A DNA stretch of 64,000 bases from Chloroflexota bacterium (lineage in GTDB: Bacteria; Chloroflexota; Anaerolineae; Anaerolineales; Anaerolineaceae). Positions 10,165-19,254 of the stretch are shown piece by piece. Within the stretch, counting starts at the first letter, position 1, and every line of letters starts with the position of its first letter. The stretch lies in the NCBI GenBank assembly GCA_009773005.1, contig WOUT01000012.1, forward strand, positions 1 to 64,000, given 5' to 3'. The translations under genes and the position numbers were made by a program. Under the pieces are notes generated by a model that worked only from the letters and a program-made list of their open reading frames with translations, was not told where the DNA came from and ran no database searches.

Positions 10165-11418
10165 ATGCTGATTCACTCCGCGTCACAATTGATCACCCTG
10201 GCGGGCGGACCGCAGAGAGGCACTGAACTCGGCCGGCTGGGGATAATCCACGGCGGAGCAGTCCTCATACGGGGCGAATTGATCGTCGAAACCGGCGTGA
10301 CGCCGGATCTGCTCAAAAAGTACCCCAACGAGCCCTGTCTGGATGCAGGCAGGAAGGTAGTCATGCCAGGTTTCGTGGACCCACACACCCACCTGGTGTG
10401 GGCAGGCGACCGCGCTGCCGAGTTTGAGATGCGCCTGGAGGGGAAAACCTATCTAGAGATCATGGCGGCTGGCGGAGGCATTGCTTCAACCGTGCACGCC
10501 ACGCGCTCTGCAAGTGTGAACGAGCTGCTTGACCAGTCACGCAAACGCACCCGGGGTATGTTCAAGCACGGCACCACCACTGCCGAAGCCAAAACAGGCT
10601 ACGGGCTGGAATTGAACACCGAACTGACACAATTGGAAGCATTGCTTAGGCTGGACAAAGAAGGTCCCTTGGAAATTGCGCCGACCTTCCTAGGCGCGCA
10701 CGCCATCCCGCCTGAATACAAGGGCAGGGAGGATGAATACACCCGGATGGTATCAGAAAAGATGCTGCAAGCTGTAAAAAGCTGGTGGGGAGCGCACACG
10801 AGCGAAAAACCACTGCCTTTTGTGGATGTTTTTTGCGAAAAAGGCGCTTTTGATCTGGAACAAACCCGCCAGATATTGACAGCTGCAAAGACACTGGGCT
10901 TCCCGTTGAAGGCACATGTAGATGAATTCGAGAATCTCAGCGGGGCAGAACTGGCGGGCGAGTTGGGCGCGGTATCCGTCGATCACGTGGTCAAAACCTC
11001 GAGCGCCGAAATCACAGCACTTGGAAAATCGAACACGGCTTTGGTTTCGCTGCCGTGCACCCCCTTCGGGCTGGCAGAACCGCACTACTCCCCGGCCAAA
11101 GACATCCTCGCCGCGAATGGCATCCTGTCCATCGCCACCGACCTGAACCCTGGCACGGCATGGTGCGAGAGCATGCAGTTTGTCATCGCGCTGGCTTGCC
11201 GCTACTTGAAGTTGACCCCGGCGCAGGCCGTCGCCGCCGCGACCATCAACGCGGCTTACGCCATCCGACGCGACGACCACATCGGTTCACTCGAACCTGG
11301 CAAACAGGCTGACCTGTTGATCCTGTCGGTCGCTGATTACCGCCACCTGGCTTATCGCTTCGGCGGAAATTTAGTGCAAACCGTGATCAAAAAGGGAATC
11401 TCCTATCCTGTTGCTTAA
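10165..11418 (+). CDS. hutI: Imidazolonepropionase
   Basis: 417 aa; MPGFVDPHTHLVWAGDRAAEFEMRLEGKTYLEIMAAGGGIASTVHATR; KAHVDEFEN; SIATDLNPGTAWCESMQ. Confidence 0.96.
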   Translation: MLIHSASQLITLAGGPQRGTELGRLGIIHGGAVLIRGELIVETGVTPDLLKKYPNEPCLDAGRKVVMPGFVDPHTHLVWAGDRAAEFEMRLEGKTYLEIMAAGGGIASTVHATRSASVNELLDQSRKRTRGMFKHGTTTAEAKTGYGLELNTELTQLEALLRLDKEGPLEIAPTFLGAHAIPPEYKGREDEYTRMVSEKMLQAVKSWWGAHTSEKPLPFVDVFCEKGAFDLEQTRQILTAAKTLGFPLKAHVDEFENLSGAELAGELGAVSVDHVVKTSSAEITALGKSNTALVSLPCTPFGLAEPHYSPAKDILAANGILSIATDLNPGTAWCESMQFVIALACRYLKLTPAQAVAAATINAAYAIRRDDHIGSLEPGKQADLLILSVADYRHLAYRFGGNLVQTVIKKGISYPVA

Positions 11419-11449
11419 TTATTTCTAGAACTTATTAATCGAGAGACTT

Positions 11450-12085
11450 ATGCTCACACTGGCACACGCCCGTACCTGGTACCTACATGTTGACGCTGTC
11501 CACGACTTCTCGCACATCGAGCGGGTCTACAAGATGTCAGAGCGGTTGGCGCTCGCAGAAGGCGCGGACTTAGAGATCGTGCACGCCGCGGCGCTGCTGC
11601 ACGATGCCGACGGCACCACCCCTGGCAGCGAAGCCCGTTCGGAACATCATTTGCGTTCATCTGAATTCGCCGGAAAGATCCTGCGTGAAGAGGGATGGCC
11701 TGAGGACAGAATCAAGGCTGTGCAGCACTGCATCCGGGCGCACCGCTATCGCGACGACCGCGAACCCCCAGCCACCATCGAAGCCAAGTGCTTGTTCGAC
11801 GCTGACAAACTGGACGTGCTGGGCGCGATCGGGGCCGTGCGCGTTGTAGTTTACGCCGCGCTGGCAGGCGTCCCTTTTTATAGCAAGCCTTCCAAACAGT
11901 TCATCGAAACCGGCAAAGAAGTGGATGGCGAACTGCACAGCGCTTACCACGAGCACCTATTCAAGTTGAGAAAGATCGAAAAGAAATTGTTTACATCCAC
12001 CGCGCGGGGGCTGGCCCGGGAACGCAGCCAGTATTTGGACGGGTTCTTTGAGCGACTCATCGCTGAGATCAACGGGGAGAGGTAA
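11450..12085 (+). CDS. HD-domain phosphohydrolase
   Basis: 211 aa; HDFSHIERVYKM... AALLHDADG... HCIRAHRYRD... FDADKLDVLGAIGAVR. Confidence 0.93.
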   Translation: MLTLAHARTWYLHVDAVHDFSHIERVYKMSERLALAEGADLEIVHAAALLHDADGTTPGSEARSEHHLRSSEFAGKILREEGWPEDRIKAVQHCIRAHRYRDDREPPATIEAKCLFDADKLDVLGAIGAVRVVVYAALAGVPFYSKPSKQFIETGKEVDGELHSAYHEHLFKLRKIEKKLFTSTARGLARERSQYLDGFFERLIAEINGER

Positions 12086-12087
12086 GC

Positions 12088-12867
12088 ATGGAGCCCACCT
12101 TGGAACAGGTTATTACCTGGGCAAAACAAGCCGGAAAAATCGCACTGGATGGTTTTTTGACAGATCACACCCTTGGCTTTAAAAACCTCACCGACGTGGT
12201 CACTGAAGTGGATCATGCCTGTGAAAAACTGCTCATGGGCGTGATCCTCTCACGCTTTCCGGGGCATTCGATCCTCACTGAAGAAACCGGGTCGGTGAAG
12301 GGGAGCGAAGACCACTGCTGGTATATCGATCCGCTGGACGGGACGATTAACTACAGCCACCGCCTGCCGGTCTATTGCATCTCGGTCGCTTATCACGCAC
12401 ACGAAAAATTGCTATTGGGAGTGGTGTATGACCCCGCGCGCGATGAGTGTTTTTCAGCCGAACGCGGCAAAGGCGCCTGGTTGAACGGGGAACCGATCCG
12501 GGTGTCAGAGTGCGCAAGTTTGCAAAAAGCACTGCTGTCAACCGGGTTTCCATATCATGATGCAGAAAAGTTTGAACAAAACCTACGCTTGTTTGGGCAT
12601 CTCACACACACCACGCAGGGAGTGCGCCGCTTCGGCTCTGCAGCGATCGATATATGTTATGTGGCCTGCGGACGCATTGACGCCTACTGGGAACAGGAAA
12701 TCAATGCCTGGGATATCGCCGCGGGGGTGCTGATCGTGGAAGAAGCCGGCGGCAAGGTGACGGATTTGGAAGGCAAAAATGATTACTTTAAACCGCCTTT
12801 TGCCCTCGTCGCCTCCGCGCCGGGCATTCAACAGGAATTGCTGGAGACTATCCTACCGTTTAATTAG
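12088..12867 (+). CDS. Inositol monophosphatase family protein
   Basis: 259 aa; SILTEETG, WYIDPLDGTINYSH, WEQEINAWDIAAGVLIVEEAGG. Confidence 0.96.
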   Translation: MEPTLEQVITWAKQAGKIALDGFLTDHTLGFKNLTDVVTEVDHACEKLLMGVILSRFPGHSILTEETGSVKGSEDHCWYIDPLDGTINYSHRLPVYCISVAYHAHEKLLLGVVYDPARDECFSAERGKGAWLNGEPIRVSECASLQKALLSTGFPYHDAEKFEQNLRLFGHLTHTTQGVRRFGSAAIDICYVACGRIDAYWEQEINAWDIAAGVLIVEEAGGKVTDLEGKNDYFKPPFALVASAPGIQQELLETILPFN

Positions 12868-13021
12868 CCTTTATCCTCAGGTGGATGTCCTTTTTGCTTC
12901 GTTCTCTTTTTAAATAAAGAGCGCCCGGTGTATAATCGCCTGAGCGGAGTTTTTCGCGCCGCCCCGCGAACCATTTTCCGATAATAACGCGGGTAAATCC
13001 AATCCATTCTTGAGGAATCCC

Positions 13022-14791
13022 ATGACAACATACACTCAAAAACGCTGGAGTCTGGTTTCGCTTTATCCCTCCGCCACCGGACCAGAATTCAAGCATGATT
13101 TCAAGGACATCGAAACAAAAACGACCGAATTTGAGAAATTCCGCGAGCTGCTAAAGAAAGACATCTCCGAAAAAGACTTCATGACCATCATCAAAGCGCT
13201 GGAGCAGGTCTACCGGCTGGCGCACCGCATGGGCAGTTTTGCCGGGTTGTGGTTCGCTGAAGATACCCAAAACCAGGCCGCGCTGACCCTGGTTGCCAAG
13301 ACCGAGCAACAGCAGTCCGAAATCAACAACCGCACCCTGTTCTTTGGATTATGGTGGAAAGAGCTGCCCGACGCAGCCGCCGAACGCCTGATGAAGAATT
13401 CGGGCGACTACCGCTACTGGCTGGAGGAGATGAGACATTTCAAGAAACACACGCTTACCGAACCGGAAGAGAAGATTATCAACACCAAGAATGTGACCGG
13501 TATCAACGCCCTGACCACGCTGTATGATTCCATGACCAACCGCTACGTCTTCACCGTGGAAGTGGATGGCGAAAAGAAAGAAATGACGCGCGGTGAATTG
13601 ATGAGCTTGGTGCGCGGCGCGGATGCTGACCTGCGCGCCCGCGCCTATCAGGAACTCTACCGGGTGTACGGCGAGAACGGCGACATCCTGGGTCAAATGT
13701 ACCAGACCATCGTGCGCGACTGGCGCAACGAAGAAGTGACTCTGCGGAAATTTGACAGCCCCATCTCCGCCCGCAATCTGGCCAACGACCTACCGGATGA
13801 AGTGATCGACCTGCTGCTCTCGGTTGCTGAAAAGAATACCGGTGTCTTTCAGCGTTTCTTCAAGCTGAAAGCCAAACTGATCGGCGTGAAAAAATTGCGC
13901 CGCTATGACGTCTACGCGCCGGTTGCCAAAGCGGATAAACCGTATGAATACGAAAAAGCCGCCCAAAAAGTGCTCGAATCATTTACTGAATTCGATCCGC
14001 GCTTCGCTGAAATGGCTGAACGGGTGTTCAAAGAGGATCACCTGGACGCAGAAGTGCGCAAGGGCAAACGCGGCGGCGCTTTCTGCGCCACAGTGACCCC
14101 CGATATGACTCCCTGGGTGCTGCTCAATTATCAGGGCAAGACGGATGACGTGGCAACCATGGCGCACGAATTAGGGCACGCCATTCACTCCATGCTGGCA
14201 GATGAGCACACTCTCTTCACCCAGCACGCCTGTCTGCCGCTCGCTGAGACTGCCTCAACCTTCGGCGAGATGATGCTGGTGGATCGCCTGCTGGCAGAAG
14301 AACCTGATGAAGCCGTCAAACGCGACCTTCTGTTCCGGCAGGTGGATAACGCCTACGCCACTATTCAGCGGCAGTCTTTCTTCGCCATGTTCGAGAAGGA
14401 AGCGCATCAGATGATCGTGGATGGCGCATCGGTGGATGAGATTTCTGAAGCTTACATGAAGAACCTTAAGAAACAGTTTGGCGACGCGGTGGAGGTGGCT
14501 GACGAATTCAAGTGGGAATGGGTTTCGATCCCGCATATCTACCAGGTGCCGTTCTATGTCTATGCCTACGCCTTCGGGCAGCTGCTGGTGCTCTCCCTCT
14601 ACAAACGCTTCAAGGAAGAGGGGGAGTCATTCAAGCCTAAATACATCCAGCTGTTGGCGGCGGGCGGCTCCGAAGCGCCGATGAAAGTGCTCGCAGAGGC
14701 CGGAGTTGACGTGACCAAGGCCAAGTTCTGGCAGGGCGGCTTTGATGTATTGAGCAAGCTGGTGGACGAGCTGGAAAAGACAGTGAAATAG
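13022..14791 (+). CDS. pepF: M3-family oligoendopeptidase (PepF-like)
   Basis: HELGHAIH zinc motif; full-length M3B architecture. ATG at 13022 preferred over the upstream TTG. Confidence 0.94.
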   Translation: MTTYTQKRWSLVSLYPSATGPEFKHDFKDIETKTTEFEKFRELLKKDISEKDFMTIIKALEQVYRLAHRMGSFAGLWFAEDTQNQAALTLVAKTEQQQSEINNRTLFFGLWWKELPDAAAERLMKNSGDYRYWLEEMRHFKKHTLTEPEEKIINTKNVTGINALTTLYDSMTNRYVFTVEVDGEKKEMTRGELMSLVRGADADLRARAYQELYRVYGENGDILGQMYQTIVRDWRNEEVTLRKFDSPISARNLANDLPDEVIDLLLSVAEKNTGVFQRFFKLKAKLIGVKKLRRYDVYAPVAKADKPYEYEKAAQKVLESFTEFDPRFAEMAERVFKEDHLDAEVRKGKRGGAFCATVTPDMTPWVLLNYQGKTDDVATMAHELGHAIHSMLADEHTLFTQHACLPLAETASTFGEMMLVDRLLAEEPDEAVKRDLLFRQVDNAYATIQRQSFFAMFEKEAHQMIVDGASVDEISEAYMKNLKKQFGDAVEVADEFKWEWVSIPHIYQVPFYVYAYAFGQLLVLSLYKRFKEEGESFKPKYIQLLAAGGSEAPMKVLAEAGVDVTKAKFWQGGFDVLSKLVDELEKTVK

Positions 14792-15021
14792 AAAGATTCT
14801 CGTCAGAGCGGCAGTGGCGCGAATTGGAGAACGGACGAATCTTAGTTGTTGCGAGACACGGTGTTTTTTCGTGCTGAAGCAATCTCCGATTTACTCGTTT
14901 GTCAATTTTAGGTGTGGATTGCTAGAAAAGCCTCCACACTGTCCCAGTGTCCTTCGGGAGGTCAGTGTGCTACGTCACAGAGTATGCGGGTTCCACAATG
15001 ACAAGATCTCGGAGGTGAAAA

Positions 15022-15543
15022 GTGGGTAACATGGACAAATCTGCCCTTCTGGTTTTACACCATTACAACAACCATGCCAATGCCCTGCTGCTCAAGACAG
15101 CGGCAGATCTCGACATAACTGCCTTTTCATCTCCTTCCAGCCCAAGCCACGGTTCGGTGCAAGGGGAGTTGACCCACATGGTGATGGTCGAATTCTTCTT
15201 CTTGGCGCGCGCTGAGGGCAAGCCGGTCAACCCCAAGGACACCCCTGACGAGGCTCTCACGCTGGAAGAAATTAAACTCACTTTCGCGCAGATCGCGGAC
15301 GATCGCAAACGCTATCTGGATTGGGTCACAGAAGAAAAATTGGCTGAAGAGATTACGCTGCCGATCCGCGGCAAGTCATTCATGCTTGCGCGCTGGCAGT
15401 GTCTTGCGCAGGCGCTGCTCCACTCGGCGCACCACCGCGGCGAACTTTCGATCGTGATGACTGTGCTGGGGCATCCCCTCCCCACCCTGGATGCAATTAT
15501 CCAGTTCGTTAAAGAGAGCGGGCAGGAATGGCCGTGGGATTAA
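15022..15543 (+). CDS. DinB-family protein
   Basis: 173 aa; LLVLHHYNNHANALLLKTA, ELTHMVMVEFFFL, HSAHHRGELSIVM metal-site histidines; GGAGGT RBS before GTG start. Confidence 0.88.
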   Translation: MGNMDKSALLVLHHYNNHANALLLKTAADLDITAFSSPSSPSHGSVQGELTHMVMVEFFFLARAEGKPVNPKDTPDEALTLEEIKLTFAQIADDRKRYLDWVTEEKLAEEITLPIRGKSFMLARWQCLAQALLHSAHHRGELSIVMTVLGHPLPTLDAIIQFVKESGQEWPWD

Positions 15544-15659
15544 TTGAAAGCCGAAATATACGATAAAACCAGGTTCTGAATTTCGATTTATGGTATATTT
15601 TAAATTCAATGAATAACCCTCCGCAGTAATGTGGAGACTCCCAACCGGAGCAGGTCTCT

Positions 15660-16295
15660 ATGTATTTTGCCATCGAAGGTGTCATCGGGGTGGGAAAAAC
15701 CACTCTTGCCAGATTATTACAACCTTCTTTTAAAGCCGAGTTGGTGCTCGAAGTCTTTGAAGAAAACCCGTTCTTAAGCAATTTTTATTCAGACCGCGCC
15801 CGCTATGCCTTTCAGACGCAGATATTCTTTTTGCTCAGCCGCTACCACCAACAGCGCCGCAACATCAACGAACGCCTTGAGAAGGCGCAAGCAGTGATCA
15901 GCGATTACACTTTCGAAAAAGACGCCCTCTTCGCGCGCATCAACCTGGCGGGTGACGAACTGGATATGTATTACAACGTGCAGGAAGCGCTGGCTGAAAA
16001 AGTGACGCCCCCCAACCTGGTCGTTTACTTGCGCGCCACCACAGAGACGCTAATGCGCCGTATCGCGCAACGCGACCGCCCTTACGAACGCTCGATGGAA
16101 CGCGATTACATCGACCTGCTTAACCAATCCTATGACGATTATTATCAGGATTCCTCTCACAATTCACAGGTACTGATCATCGAATCCGATGGATTTGATT
16201 TTGTCGGGCGAACGGAAGATTTGGAACTGATTAAATCTCAAATTCATGACGCGCTGCAGACGGCTCCCTTCCAACCGCTGCTGCCGATCGCCTAG
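15660..16295 (+). CDS. Deoxynucleoside kinase
   Basis: 211 aa; MYFAIEGVIGVGKTTLARLL, EVFEENPFLSNFY, RIAQRDRPYER. Confidence 0.94.
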   Translation: MYFAIEGVIGVGKTTLARLLQPSFKAELVLEVFEENPFLSNFYSDRARYAFQTQIFFLLSRYHQQRRNINERLEKAQAVISDYTFEKDALFARINLAGDELDMYYNVQEALAEKVTPPNLVVYLRATTETLMRRIAQRDRPYERSMERDYIDLLNQSYDDYYQDSSHNSQVLIIESDGFDFVGRTEDLELIKSQIHDALQTAPFQPLLPIA

Positions 16296-16308
16296 CCTTA
16301 GGAGAGCC

Positions 16309-17301
16309 ATGCGCATTACGCGTGAATTGCTGATCAATCTCGCCCACGAAAACGCCGCCAAGATGTCCGCCAAAGAGCGCGGTCTGGTGTGTGTTTATTT
16401 GACCGGCTCGCTATTAAAGGCGGAACCCTTCCTCGGCGGCGTGACGGATATAGACGTCATCTGCGTGCATGACCGCCCGGTGACCACTGCGCGTGAGATC
16501 ATCCGCATCAACGCGGATGTTCATCTCGACTTGGCGCACTACACCCAGGATGATTTTTTACCAGCCCGCAAGCTTCGCACGGATGCATGGATCGGCGGCG
16601 CCCTGGAAAATGATCCCCTCATCCTGCAAGATTCAGCCCACTGGTTCGATCTGACACGTTCAAACGCCACCTCGCAGTTCTGGCAGCCTGCGAATGTCGC
16701 GGCACGCGCCGGGTCTTTCATCACTTTTGCCCGCCAAAATTGGTTAGCGCTCCAGGATGGCTCCCTGCCGCAGGGTATTAAACGCATTCAGGCGCTGCTG
16801 GATGTCATCCGTGACACCGCCAACGCAGCGGCAGCGCTTAACGGCATGCCTTTGCCCATTCGCCGTTTGTTCCTAGAATTGCCCGAACGTGCCGCAAAAG
16901 CCGGAATACCTGAACTTGCCGGAGAACTTGTGCAGATCTTCACCAGCGACGAAGTGACGGATGAACATTGGAGTCCTTGGCTGGCAGGTTGGATGTCGGC
17001 ATTTGACGCTCTGAAAACCGAAAAAGACGCCCCGGCTGCCATCCACCCGAACCGACGCAACTACTATGAAAAAGCGGTTGAAGCCCTGACCGCGGATCGC
17101 CCCGCCGCTGCGCTGTGGATCATTTTACGTACCTGGACCAAAGCTTCCGCGGCGCTGCCAAAATCTGGAACACCTTATAAGGAATGGCAGAATATGTGCC
17201 ACCAGTTGAATCTGGAAGCAAAAAACCTGCCCCAGCGTTTGGATGCCCTGGATGCCGCACTCGATCTGGTGGAAGAAGTCGTCGACGCAATGCGGAGTTG
17301 A
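16309..17301 (+). CDS. Nucleotidyltransferase-domain protein
   Basis: VYLTGSLLKAEPFLGGVTDIDVICVHD resembles the GS-X10-DID Pol-beta NTase motif; ATG at 16309 after GGAGAG. Confidence 0.75.
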   Translation: MRITRELLINLAHENAAKMSAKERGLVCVYLTGSLLKAEPFLGGVTDIDVICVHDRPVTTAREIIRINADVHLDLAHYTQDDFLPARKLRTDAWIGGALENDPLILQDSAHWFDLTRSNATSQFWQPANVAARAGSFITFARQNWLALQDGSLPQGIKRIQALLDVIRDTANAAAALNGMPLPIRRLFLELPERAAKAGIPELAGELVQIFTSDEVTDEHWSPWLAGWMSAFDALKTEKDAPAAIHPNRRNYYEKAVEALTADRPAAALWIILRTWTKASAALPKSGTPYKEWQNMCHQLNLEAKNLPQRLDALDAALDLVEEVVDAMRS

Positions 17302-17316
17302 GCTCCGAATAGCTTT

Positions 17317-17668
17317 TTATGCACATATTGTATAAAAACTGTGGATAACTCACTATTTTCTGTTGATAAAAGTAACAAAATGTGAAGAACTTTGGTTAAT
17401 TAAACGAGAGTCTCTGTGGAGAAATCTAAAAATTATCCACTAGAAAAAATGTGTTTTGGAGGGAATTATGAAAATTCAACAATTATACCCATTCCATACA
17501 CATTGATTTTGTAGAAAATATTGCGGTTAAAACACCAGATATGGGGGAGTGAATATAAATGACCCCTAAATACACGCAAGGAAAATCAAAAATCCATGTT
17601 TATCCACTTATCCACAGTCCCTATTACGATTACTATATTAATTAATTCTAATAATAATAAGATGTATA
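17317..17668. promoter_or_regulatory. Candidate replication origin (DnaA-box cluster plus AT-rich tract)
   Basis: TTATGCACA 17317-17325; TGTGGATAA 17340-17348; TTATCCACT 17433-17441; TTATCCACT 17600-17608; TTATCCACA 17608-17616; AT-rich tract ATTACTATATTAATTAATTCTAATAATAATAAGATGTATATA about 17627-17668. Confidence 0.55.
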
Positions 17669-17784
17669 TACAACCTCAAGTTCATGCTTGAAACTGCCTG
17701 ATATTTCTTGTACAATTTGTATAGTTTAGGAAAATTGCCCCCATGGCTTTATAGATCAAGCGTTGATCCAGAAGGGAGTGGAAA

Positions 17785-18048
17785 ATGGATGTCATCAAAG
17801 TCAAAGCCAATTCTCGCACAGCTGCTGTCGCGGGGGCCATTGCGGGAGTTATGCGTGAACACAAACACGCAGATGTTCAGGCGATCGGCGCAGGTGCGGT
17901 TAACCAGGCGGTCAAGGCGCTCATATTGGCAAAAGGGTATCTTGAGGAAGACGGAATAAAGATCATGTGCCTCCCTGAATTTGTCGATGTTGATATTGAT
18001 GGAAAGGTGCGCACGGCAATCAAGCTCGTGGTTGATCCATTGCCCTAA
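17785..18048 (+). CDS. spoVS: Stage V sporulation protein S-like
   Basis: 87 aa; MDVIKVKANSRTAAVAGAIAGVMREHKHADVQAIGAGAVNQAVKAL. Confidence 0.96.
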   Translation: MDVIKVKANSRTAAVAGAIAGVMREHKHADVQAIGAGAVNQAVKALILAKGYLEEDGIKIMCLPEFVDVDIDGKVRTAIKLVVDPLP

Positions 18049-18106
18049 ATTATTTATTCTCTTTCGATAATACCAGACAAGTCAATGAGAGGCTCGCACA
18101 TCACCA

Positions 18107-18763
18107 TCAGGTGCGTTCTGCTTCTTCGCGGGTGAAGACGACTTCGTCTTTACCGGTTAGTTTTTCTTGCACCTTGTTGATGATCAATTCCAGATGGCGA
18201 GAATGGGCTACATAATCCAGCGCATCAGCCGGGACGGTGAGTACCGGACACAGGGTGAAATGCTCAATCCAGTTTTCGTATATGTCGTTTAGTCTGGAGA
18301 GGTATTCCGGGGCGATCTGCCTCTCATAATCGCGGTTGCGCAGCGCGATACGCTTCAGCAAGGTTGGCACAGAAGCGCGCAAATAGATCACCAAATCAGG
18401 CGGGGGCAGATAATCAGCCAGGGTGCGGTAGAGCGAGCGGTAGGTGGTGTAATCGCGTTCGCTCATTTTATCCTGCGCAAACAAGTTGTGAGCGAAAACT
18501 TCAGCATCTTCATAGATACTGCGATCCTGGATGACTGAACCGGTAGTGCGCACCAGATCCTGATGAATGCGCAGCCGATGTGTTAAAAAGAAAATCTGCG
18601 AATGAAAACTCCAGGAGAGCATGTCTTTGTAAAAATCAGAGATGTACGGGTTTTCGGTGACCGGTTCGTAGAAAGGCTGGCAGTCAAGCCTTTCACAGAT
18701 CATCTCGACCAGCGTGGATTTGCCGACCCCGATGTTTCCCGCGACAGCGATAAATTTCTTCAT
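18107..18763 (-). CDS. Deoxynucleoside kinase
   Basis: 218 aa; MKKFIAVAGNIGVGKSTLVEMI, FYEPVTENPYISDFYKDM, ALRNRDYERQI. Confidence 0.95.
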   Translation of the reverse strand: MKKFIAVAGNIGVGKSTLVEMICERLDCQPFYEPVTENPYISDFYKDMLSWSFHSQIFFLTHRLRIHQDLVRTTGSVIQDRSIYEDAEVFAHNLFAQDKMSERDYTTYRSLYRTLADYLPPPDLVIYLRASVPTLLKRIALRNRDYERQIAPEYLSRLNDIYENWIEHFTLCPVLTVPADALDYVAHSRHLELIINKVQEKLTGKDEVVFTREEAERT

Positions 18764-18837
18764 GGCAACCTCACTGGAATTGAAATTATGGAATGCAACG
18801 TCTGGAAAATTATATCATTTTGCATCATGTGGAATCA

Positions 18838-18872
18838 AAAAAGACAGCCTGGTTGTCAGGCTGCCTTTTGAG
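18838..18872 (-). terminator. Rho-independent terminator downstream of ferredoxin
   Basis: AAAAGACAGCCTGGTTGTCAGGCTGCCTTTT hairpin with flanking A/T runs. Confidence 0.7.
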
Positions 18873-18888
18873 TTTTCTGTTAAGTGAA

Positions 18889-19059
18889 TTATGCAGGGAC
18901 GCAGGATCCGGTTGGGCAGACATCCGCGCAGGAACCGCAATCCTGGCATTTTGCAGGGTCGATGATGTAGATATCCGCGCCTTGAGAAATGGCGCCTTCG
19001 GGGCATTCGGTTTCGCAGGCACCGCAAGAGATGCAATCAGAGGTGATCTTGTAGGACAT
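18889..19059 (-). CDS. 2[4Fe-4S] ferredoxin (56 aa, below the ORF-track cutoff)
   Basis: Translated directly: MSYKITSDCISCGACETECPEGAISQGADIYIIDPAKCQDCGSCADVCPTGSCVPA*; two CxxCxxCxxxCP motifs. Confidence 0.97.
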   Translation of the reverse strand: MSYKITSDCISCGACETECPEGAISQGADIYIIDPAKCQDCGSCADVCPTGSCVPA

Positions 19060-19254
19060 GATGGTTTCCTTTCATGAATTTATGGATAACTTATTTCCGC
19101 TCGATAGCATAGCACATGGGAAAGGAGAAGTCAATCAAACTGAAATGTGAAATGTCACCAATTCTGCTATTAGATGTCATTTTGAAAAAGTACGAGGAAC
19201 GTAAGTGATATTCCAGTTGACTTGATATAATCATGCTTTATTCTAATCGTTGGG

